Below are positions 1-8,300 of a DNA stretch of 22,500 bases, in pieces. This stretch comes from Zygnema circumcarinatum (lineage: Eukaryota > Streptophyta > Zygnematophyceae > Zygnematales > Zygnemataceae). Each line of letters starts with the position of its first letter. The first letter of the stretch is position 1. The DNA lies in NCBI GenBank assembly GCA_037447605.1, contig CM074813.1:2568250-2590749 (forward strand). Direction: 5' to 3'. Made by a program: the position numbers and the translations under genes. A model generated the notes under the pieces. It made no database searches. It was not told where the DNA came from and worked only from the letters and a program-made list of their open reading frames with translations.

Positions 1-23
1 GGGGGGGGGGGGGGGGGGGGGGG
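1..23. repeat. Poly-G run at window edge
   Basis: Twenty-three consecutive G bases open the window. Such a run may be a genuine homopolymer or an assembly or read-end artefact. Confidence 0.9.
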
Positions 24-1563
24 AGGTTGCTGGTGGTTGTTTAGGAGTAAGGCTATATGCTTCTATTGATTCATATTATTCGTGTTTTGTAGCTTGTGGG
101 GAATGGTACGCTGGATATTTTACATGTTTATGGTTCAATAACAGAAAAATTGTATTGAGATTGTGCCCAAGAAAGGTTGGTGATGACTTGCAATGAGCGT
201 GTCCCTAAGGGCAGAGGATGTGCGAACCATGTATCCCTCAAATGTTCCACAAATGTTAAAGCGGGCCTTGGAAGGGCATGGGAGAGACGCACACATGCCC
301 AAAGAAAAAGCAAAGAGGAAGAGAAGAGAGTACAGGCCTTATTCCCCGGATACTCTTCTGTATGAAATGCGCATTTCTCCACACTGTCGAGTTAATTTTA
401 AATCATTTACTTGCCTTAACTACACATGCCTAGTGTTCCGACGATGTTCTATTGTGCTCGTACCCGTGGTCCGCCCACGGGCCTGTGTGCAGCTTGCATG
501 CATGCAGGGCGGGCTCGCCTCGTTGCGGTTGTGGGGGGTTGATCGATTCATGTGTCCATGTTTTTGTTGTGCGGGCTTTCGCTCAAAGACGCTGTTTTTT
601 TTTTTTTTTTTTTCTCAATAATAATTATTTTCTTTCGGTCGAAAAGAACCGCGGCGGCGGCACACCGAGGGCGCCAGGCTGTCACATCACGTGGCATCCA
701 TCCATAAGACGACAAAAAGCCTTTTGATTGTTTGCGCCCTCGAACGGGCAGATCTGTCCGTTTTGGGTGTGCTCCAAACGATGGATCACCGATACGGATA
801 CACTATAAAACGCATATCGCACCTGCCAGATATACATCCGCCACTAGCGTGCGGCCATGGCATGATGAGGTGGCACACACTACCCGACAAGAACCCGTGC
901 AGAACTGCGGACGGTGTCAACCTTTTGTCGTCTTGCCGACACGGAAAAATTCAGGTTAAGTAATACTAGCGTGTCTTTTTCAGCCAATACAAAACTTTGC
1001 CGTACACATAACGTCACAGTCATAATCGCAGTATATTGTCCGTTTCTCCACTCGTGCCCAATGACGTCACCTAATCCACCTGCTGCTTCAACAGATAGCT
1101 TCCTCGGACAAATCGACAAAACGGCCCATTTCAGGTACGTCCAAAAGCATAGTCGGATTCGGGTACAGGCTGGACACGTGATCTCTCACAAACGACAATT
1201 TAATAAGACAAAAACATCCTCAATCTCACCTTTAACCTATCCAGCGTTATTCTTTGGACAGCGCCTCTAAAGTCGGTGCAACAAATGCGTCCACGTCACG
1301 GGATGACGTGGTGGTTTCTCCTGAGATCCGCGTGGCGTGTCGGCGTCCGCTGGCAGGAGCTGCCGACACACTGCGCCGCCGCAGGGCCGATACAAAGCGG
1401 GAGGGAGGGACGAAGAGGAAGCAGCCGCCGAGCGCCCGAGCTCAGATTGAGAGAGTGAGAGAGAGAGGGAGGAAGGAAGGAGAGAAGGGTTAAAGGGATC
1501 AAGGGAGAGGGAGGAGTGAGGGAGAGAGGCGCGAGAGAGACGAGGGAGGAGAGAGAGGAAGCT
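24..1563 (+). promoter_or_regulatory. Upstream region and 5' leader of the root-cap gene
   Basis: No convincing coding exon is visible in this stretch; the open frames here show no family motif. It holds a 19-base T run (595-613), a TATA-like CACTATAAAA (801-810, far from the start codon), and several ACGT-core sites: CACGTG at 688-693 and 1175-1180, TGACGTCA at 1062-1069, and an inverted pair at 1291-1311. From about 1440 to 1563 the sequence is almost pure GA, which is probably the transcribed 5' leader. I see no ATG between the inverted pair and the chosen start at 1564. Regulation by bZIP/ABF-type factors is inferred from the motifs only. Confidence 0.55.
1291..1311. promoter_or_regulatory. 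Inverted pair of ACGT bZIP-type sites
   Basis: CCACGTCA and TGACGTGG form a perfect 8-bp inverted repeat separated by 5 bases, about 250 bp upstream of the root-cap start codon. TGACGTGG is a typical plant bZIP (C/G-box hybrid, ABRE-like) site. The symmetric arrangement suggests a dimer or double-dimer operator, which is an inference. Confidence 0.6.
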
Positions 1564-2894
1564 ATGGCGGGTATGTCTGCTATTCTGAAGGTGGCGGTGG
1601 CCATGGCGGGCCTGGCCGCGGCCATGGCGGCCAACACGCCCCGAGGAGGGTGCACGGTGGCGGGGTGCAACGCGGGCAAGCTCGGGTACAAGAAGGGCGT
1701 CTGGATGGGCAACGGCGAGGCCGGGAAGAAGGGCTCCGGGAGCTTCAACTTCGAGGGCTACCCGGTGAGGGCCGTACCGTACGGAAGCTGCCCCCCCCTC
1801 AGGTCATCATCATGATGTGATGTTCTGACGGCTCGGAGTGATGTTGGAATGTGTGCAGCAACCTGATGACAAGTACATCATCTGCAAAGAGAACGGGCTC
1901 AAGGGGAAGGACAAGATCAAGTGCGACCCGGTAAGCGCCCGCATGCATGCATGCATGCATGACATTCATTCTGTATGTGTCGAGCGTAGCAACATCACTG
2001 CATGCGATGGTTGGAGGGTTTATCTCTGTTCTAAAACCCCTCTCCTCTTGCAGGCCATCAAGGCGCAGCAGTGCTGCAGCAACTGCGCGCGCACGCCCGG
2101 CTGCAAGTATTGGCAGTTCTTCGAAGACAGCTACCCGTGCGTCCCTCCCACTGCTGCTCCCAATTGCTCTGGAATCTGAAGTCAGACGAGTCGGTCAAGT
2201 CAAGTCAAGTCAAATCAAGTCAAGTCAAATCAAGTCGACCAAGTGAGCAATTCTAGCGATTCCAACTGACTGGTTGGCGGGGGGGGGAGGTACAGGGTCG
2301 CTCTTCCCGCCGCGGGGCAGCAGTGCTACCTCCTCAAGTACGGCTTCGTCCCCGTCTACAAGAAGGAGCTCGACAGCCAGGCCTCCTGGTGCGCACCTCG
2401 CGCCCGCTTGTAGCTCGTGAAGAGAGGGAGAGAGAGGGAGAGAGGAGGGGGAGGAACGGGGGGGGAGAGGGAGAGGGAGAGGGAGAGGGAAAATGGAGAG
2501 TAAAGGACGGAGGAGGGAGAATGTCTAGAGAGGAAGCGGGAGAGAGAGCGAGCGAGTGCAGAGGGGAGAGGGAGAGAAAGAGAGGGAAGAGGGAGGAAAG
2601 GAGAGAGAGAGTCAGAGAGAGAGAGAAGTGGGACAGGGGGAGACAGGCGCAAGGTGCTGACGTGGAAGGTTGGACCGTCGCTGCAGGATCGGCGGCGAGT
2701 GCAACCCCGACTCGAGCTGCAACGACGACCCGCACTTGGTCGGCGCGCGCGGTACTCATTTCGACTTCAGCGGCGCCCTCGGGGCCGCGTTCAGCCTCGT
2801 CAGCGCGGAGGGCCTCGCGGTGAACGCACAACTCGGGGGGTACCGCGATAACCGCACCACGCTGCGCTCCTGGATCAAGTGAGGGGACCCCCTC

Positions 2895-2951
<57 letters not shown>

Positions 2952-3842
2952 ACCCACCACCCTCCCCACCCCTCTCTCTCTCCCGGGGGGCGCTCTCTCT
3001 CTCTCTCTCCTTTAAGCTGCTCCAAACTGAAGCATAGGAGGTAGCTGCTTGCTGTTCCTTGCAGGGAGGTGGGCATTGTGTTCAAGCACGAGGGCGTGCA
3101 GCACACGCTCCGTCTCGTGGCGCGCAGTGGGAAGGAGCAGGAGCGCGGCCGCCATGGATTCATGGCCGCCATAGAGATGGACGGCGAGTCCGTGGGCGTG
3201 CCCTCCCTCGGCCATAGCCTCGAGCTCGCGGGAGGGGCTCTGCGTGTCACCTTCGAGGCGGAGGAGAAGAAGGGGCCGTACGACATGGACCGCTTCAGCG
3301 TCGCCATGGCGGACCTGCTCGAGCTCGACGTCAGCCTCCGGGTGGCGCATCCCCTTCTTCAGACGCCCGAGGACGCACAAGTTCATTTCAACCTCGACTT
3401 CAAATTCCTCCAGGTATATGTTTTTAGCGTTTTTAGGGTTTTTAGGGCTTGTAGATTGTACATGTTTATGCATGCATAAATATGTGTATGTAGTTTCTTT
3501 TTTCTTTTAAGAATTTGATTGAATTGAAAGAGAAGTGAACTGAAATTGACGATCGATTGGGTGGTGCAGGTGACTCCCACAATGCACGGCATATTGGGTC
3601 AAACCTACCGAACTGAGGAGGGCAGGAGCGAGAGGTCTGCGAAGTTTTCCGCCCTAAACCAAATTTTGGGCCACAACTTCGCCGCCGACAGCGAGGAAGG
3701 AAAGGGCTTCCTCGACGGCGAGCCTGACGACTATCGGCTGGCGACGCTGCTGAGTACCGACTTCAAGTTCAGCAGCTTCGAGGCTCCCAAGAAGGGGGCT
3801 GTAACCTCTGAGGAGGAGAGCGTGGTGGTGGCGAACGAGTAA
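1564..3842 (+). CDS. Secreted apple/PAN-like plus root-cap domain protein, 7 exons
   Basis: Exons: 1564-1764, 1859-1930, 2054-2136, 2296-2388, 2687-2878, 3065-3413, 3570-3842. All have GT-AG borders and compatible phases, giving 1263 nt (420 residues plus TAA). The start is the ATG after the GA-rich leader; it opens a signal peptide (residues 1-22, ending AAAMA). Residues about 68-149 carry a Cys cluster (CCSNCARTPGC at 98-108, then YWQFF, then QQCYLLKYGF near 127-136) resembling apple/PAN domains. From about 155 the protein matches the plant root-cap family (Pfam Root_cap, VWD-like): DPHLVGARGTHFDFSG at 164-179 and the hallmark HGILGQTYR at 336-344. The C-tail is acidic (EEESVVVANE). Likely extracellular or cell-wall; no catalytic role is known for the family. 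Exons are strongly GC-rich at third positions, unlike the MO25 gene. Confidence 0.86.
2194..2238. repeat. Nine-copy GTCAA pentamer array in intron 3
   Basis: Nine contiguous 5-bp units: GTCAA with two ATCAA variants and a final GTCGA. On the minus strand this reads TTGAC, the WRKY W-box core. A related TTGAC array lies at 22411-22500. Confidence 0.9.
2415..2650. repeat. GA-rich polypurine tract in intron 4
   Basis: Nearly continuous GAGA/GGGA sequence on the coding strand, filling most of intron 4 of the root-cap gene. The acceptor at 2686 has only a short pyrimidine stretch (ccgtcgctgcag), since the intron is purine-rich. Confidence 0.9.
2891..3013. repeat. (CT)n microsatellite in intron 5
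   Basis: Perfect CT dinucleotide repeats over about 50 bp (near 2900-2948), followed by imperfect CT-rich sequence, inside intron 5 of the root-cap gene. Confidence 0.92.
3421..3447 (+). repeat. Three 9-bp TTTTTAGGG-type units
   Basis: TTTTTAGCG followed by two exact TTTTTAGGG units, just inside intron 6 of the root-cap gene. The same 9-mer recurs in inverse orientation at 11598-11642 and about 21798-21823. Confidence 0.85.
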
Positions 3843-4244
3843 CTTTTGGGGCCTTGAAACATAGCTTAATCTTGAGGATTAGAGTAGCTTTATAGTCGCT
3901 TGGTTCATTTGTTTTTTTTATTTTTCAGTTACGTGTTGAAAGCAACACACGTGTTAATGTGGACGTAGACGTGTGCTTTAAAAGTGCAGTGTTTGGTCGT
4001 TGAAACAGAGTATGACATTAATGTGGAAAAAGGAAATATTTGGTTTGTAGGGCAGGTAGAGGCAACTAGGTCACTAGGTAACTACATTCTTTTTATTTTT
4101 TGCTTCAGGAGAGCTGCTGCCCATGCTCTCGACTTTGTACAACAGCTTGTTGAAACAATTGGTTCAGTAACAGCATGTGCTCGGTGCAATTGCATATACT
4201 TGTTTCAGTTAAATGACGTCGTTAGGGATTTTAAGGTTCATAAG

Positions 4245-4300
4245 AAGGTCATAAGTCAACTTCCTTCCCCTCTTGGAAGGGGAAGTTGACTTATGATCTT
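4245..4300. other. 20-bp inverted repeat / hairpin
   Basis: Left arm AAGGTCATAAGTCAACTTCC (4245-4264) is complementary to 4281-4300 with a single G-T wobble. The 16-base loop itself can pair TTCC with GGAA. It lies about 400 bp beyond the root-cap stop codon. It could be a small foldback element, a 3' RNA structure or a short hairpin precursor; sequence alone does not decide. Confidence 0.8.
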
Positions 4301-4353
4301 CAATGACTCATGTCTTATCCTCGATCAATCCCTCTGCTCCCTTCCCTCCCTTC

Positions 4354-4520
4354 CAGTGGCGGGTCCACGGTTGCGTTTGGGGGGGCTTAGGCCTCCCTCA
4401 GATTTTAAAAAGCTGTTAGAATTTGAAGGTTGAATAGCAAAAATGCACTCGAATTTCATTTTTTTTATTCAAACTCACTGGGCAGTCCCCCTTTACACTA
4501 AAATCCTGAATCCGCCCCTC
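4354..4520. mobile_element. Possible short non-autonomous element with imperfect terminal inverted repeats
   Basis: The left end CAGTGGCGGGTCCACGG and the reverse complement of the right end (GAGGGGCGGATTCAGGA) resemble each other, sharing the GGCGGRTYCA core. Both ends then run into G-rich (left) and C-rich (right) blocks. The interior is AT-rich and has no protein. No target-site duplication can be called because both flanks are CT-rich. The GTGGCGGATCCA-type end is seen in small DNA elements of other eukaryotes; class assignment is uncertain. Confidence 0.4.
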
Positions 4521-5062
4521 CTCTCCCTCATTCCCTCCCCTTCCCTGCTGTCTCTCCGTCCGCTTTCTGCCCACTCGCATCCCCCAAACATGAAGACCGT
4601 CCCTTTCTTTTCGATCTGTAACGCTTCAGGCAAAGTAAGCTGTTGGATAGAAACCATCCGAGACGAGTACTGGCATTTCGCGATCCTTTCATATTGTATG
4701 CCGTTAACTCTGTTAGAAGAGGGCCACAAGGTAACCTCGGGCCCGTTTGCACGCGTGTGATGAACCGTTTTTCCGCCGCCGGCGCATGCACGCATGCATG
4801 CGCCAATTCACAGCTCTCTCTTGGGTCCGCCACGCTTTCTCTTTGGGATGGGCATGTGGCCACCACATCTCCATAAAATGAGACATCGACCCATGGCCAC
4901 GGGCATGGCATTGTCCACGACGTCCCAGGAAACGAACCCTAAAACATGGACATGGACACATGAAATCCACCATGAATGTCGTCCACAACCTGACCATGCT
5001 CTGAGACAACGACTTCAGCAGTCTCAAGGGTTCCGCACACTGCGACCATTCGCCACCAGTCA

Positions 5063-5201
5063 AGAATTGTCCACAACAATTTTCATTCAGTGATTGCATA
5101 GAATCCCAAACACCGTCTACTACCAGCCCCGCACCCCATTACTGACGCAGAAATTAAAGAATGTTCACAACAATTACCTTCCAATAATTGCATAGAATCC
5201 T
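5063..5201. repeat. Diverged direct duplication downstream of CGS
   Basis: Two copies of an approximately 44-bp block (5063-5107 and 5158-5201), offset by about 95 bp, share CACAACAATT and ATTGCATAGAATCC. They lie just past the CGS stop codon on the minus strand, so they are probably in its 3' UTR or terminator region. Confidence 0.7.
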
Positions 5202-5399
5202 CAAAACAGGCCAACACCCGCCCACAACCCGCTGCCTCTGTCACACGGGAGGCAACGGCAGCTACTACCCCCCCCTCCTCCCCCTTCAATTTAAAACATA
5301 TAGGTTTTGGCCATATATTTGGCCAAAACCTGGACACGCCATTGGAGCAAAAAAAACGTGACAGAAACTGAAACCGAAGAAGGTCGCATGGAAGAGCCG

Positions 5400-8300
5400 T
5401 CATATGGCATCCAGGGCCTGCATGACGTCATCATGGATGTCTTCGTACTTCTCAATTCCGCAGCTGAATCGAACCAAGTTGTCTTTGATCCCCAACTTCG
5501 CCCTCTCAGCGGGGCCGTAATCCCTGCACCTCCCTCCCAATAAGACAATAAGGGGAGCTGCCATCTTCTCCAGACAGAGAGAGAAAAAAGAGAAGAAAGA
5601 GAGCGAGAAGGGAAGGAGCAGTGCGAGAGAGTACTCAAGCTGACTCAGCTTCAACACTTGAAACCACCCTGCACCCAATTTTGAGAAAAAAAGGGGTCTT
5701 TTGGGTTTTGCGGGATTTTAGGGGTTTAGGGGGCGGCTGCTGACCAGTAGGAGATGATTGTGGGCTGCTCCACCAGACTCTCGCAGCCCCCTAAGGAGGG
5801 GGCAATGTACGGAATCCTCAGACCATCGACAAAGTTAGAGGTCCTCTTCAAGTCCCCATCAATCTGAACATCGGAGAACAACAAACTGTCAGACCTGACA
5901 TTACATAAACAAGTTTTGTTTACATGTCCGATTTCATCAACAACTCTCCTTCTCCCCACCCCGCCCCACCAAAAAGAAAAGCTTCATGTCCACTCCCCAG
6001 TCCTCCCCTTCCTCCCTTCACTCCCTCCATTGCTCCCTCTCTCTCACTCACTCTCTCTCTCCCTCTCTTCATCTCTCACTGCCTCTCTCTCTCACTCTTT
6101 CTCTTCCTCCCTCTCCCTCTCTTCATCTCTCACTGCCTCTCGCTCTCCCTCCCTCTCTCTCCCTCCCGCTCATCTCTCACTGCCTCTCTCTCTCTCTCAC
6201 TCTCTCTCTCTCCCTCCCTCTCCCTCTCTTCATCTCTCACTGCCTCTCCCTCCCTCCTCTCTCCCTATCTTCATCTCTCACTGTCTCTCACTGTCTCTCT
6301 CTCTCTCACTCTCTCTCTCCCTCCCTCTCCCTCTCTTCATCTCTCACTGCCTCTCTCTCCCTCCTCTCTCCCTCTCTTCATCTCTCACTGCCTCTCTCTC
6401 TCCCTCCCTCTCTCCCTCCCTCTCTCTCTCTCTCGTCTCCCTTCATGGTCTAGTGGCGCACCTCGAAGCTGATGACCCCCCCGAATCCCTTCATTTGCCG
6501 CACGGCGATGTGGTGTTCCGGATGACTCTCCAACCCCGGGTAGTGCACGCGCACGATCTGAGGGCGAATAAAGGAAAAGAAAGAAGGGGGGAGGTTGGGA
6601 GAAGGGACATAAAGGAACGGCAAACGAAAGCTGCCCAACAGATGATATGTCTCAACAGAATGTTTGCCCATTAGTTTTGGAGACTACAAAGATCAAAAAG
6701 GATAATGATCCATCTAAATGTTTTAACATACCTTGTGATGAGCTTCGAGCGCACGTGCGAGCTTCAACGCAGTCTCATTCTGCCGTTGAACTCGCAGGTC
6801 CAAAGTTTTGATTCCACGCAATATGAGGTAGGCCGCATGCTGCCATGCATAAAGCGCAAACTATAAGGCATAAACCGAAACCTCATTGGTGCTACTGAAG
6901 GTTAAGAAATGCAAGTTTCATAGTCAACGTTCCTTCCTTTAGAACAGCCAACTGAAACCCTAAAAAGATCAAATGCATTTCCAACTAGTTTTTCTTTCCT
7001 TCTCTTTCCTTCCCCAACCTTCAGTTTTCCCAACGCTCAAGAGGTGGTGCCTGAAATAGATGACCGTTCAGATCAAATTCAAGAAGAAAGGGTCGAAGGG
7101 TCTGTCTTGTGTTTTCCAACAAAACCCATTAAGAACTCAGTCCTCATTTCTTTGACATTGTTCACAAACCATGTGACCATTTCACCCTAAAAAGAAGAAA
7201 GCACTCACCGGGTCGACCACTCCCCCCAAAACGTTGTGCAGTGCTCTCACTGCGGATATGCATTTGCGAGACCCGCTCAATGACCCTCCCAATACCTGTC
7301 ACAAATAATGTACACATATTGCAAATTTTGTCTTTAGACTATAGACTCTTTTGCAGCTGCACCACCCCTAAACCCATCCCAAGATTTTGCCTTGCCCCAC
7401 AAACGACATGAAGTACGATCTTTTGCGGATGAATTGGGGCACAAAACAGACAGTACACAAGTCAATACTACTTTAAAGAGCACAGATTTATGCTTCTTCA
7501 AGAGCAGTGAGAGCTCACATCATTGTGTCCTGCAAGATATTTGGTCGCAGAATGGAGCACCATATCGGCTCCGAGTGCTATTGTCTTTTGGTTTATGGGA
7601 GTTGCAAAAGTGCAGTCGATGCAGACCAACGCCCCCTTCGCATGACACAACTTTGAGACCAACTCCACATCGATGCAGCGAAGGTAGGGATTGGTGGGAG
7701 ATTCCGAAAAGAACAAAGAAACCTGTACATGCATACATATACGTTCCAATTTTGAGGATGGAGTTTGACGAAATCGGATCGTGGTAGTGGCAGTCAAAAG
7801 TCGCCAATGAAGACTGTGATTTAAGTGATGGGAGTTGAGAAAAGAAGGAAGGGGGAGGAGGGGTCCACCTTATGCTGGTCTAATGCTCTCTCCAAAGATT
7901 CCATGTCAGCCGGATCGATGACAGTTGTCTGCACATTGGTCCGAGATTGGTTTTCAAGTTTTCCGAGGTTTCTAGAAAACACTTGACAGCGTATATAGCA
8001 GCCGATCTTTGTACGAGATGAAGCTCATGAGAGTGGAGAGGAGAGAGAGAGAGAGAGAGAGAGAGATGGGGGCTTACTGTGATTCCCATCTTCGGCAGAA
8101 CCGTTTGAATGAACTGCCGAGTTCGCCGGTAGCAGTCGGTGGTAGTCACAATATGACCTCCGGCGGGTACGAGAGCAAGCAGCATAGTGGTGGCAGATGA
8201 CATTCCTGAAGCAGAGAGAAGGGTCTCTTCCGCTCCTTCTATCTGACTGCAATCAAATTTCAAAAAGAAAGAGAGATTTAAGTGAATCATTCTTCAGCTG

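Larger units (their letters stand above)
3843..5399. other. Intergenic spacer between convergent genes 1 and 2
   Basis: This spacer holds the 3' ends of the root-cap and CGS genes. I see no coding exon with family motifs. It contains a strong hairpin (4245-4300), a possible small transposon-like element (4354-4520), a GCATGC-rich stretch near 4784-4802 and a diverged direct duplication near the CGS 3' end (5063-5201). No clear AATAAA signal was recognised for either gene. Confidence 0.6.

Noticed and set aside
193-621. 142-codon plus-strand frame
   Set aside because: It ends in a Phe run from the poly-T tract and shows no family motif.
3984-4289. 101-codon frame downstream of the root-cap gene
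   Set aside because: No recognisable domain; overlaps the hairpin and has no support as an exon.
5916-6674. Long open frames rich in Ser, Leu and Pro
   Set aside because: They are translations of the CT minisatellite in CGS intron 9 and overlap a real CGS exon on the other strand.
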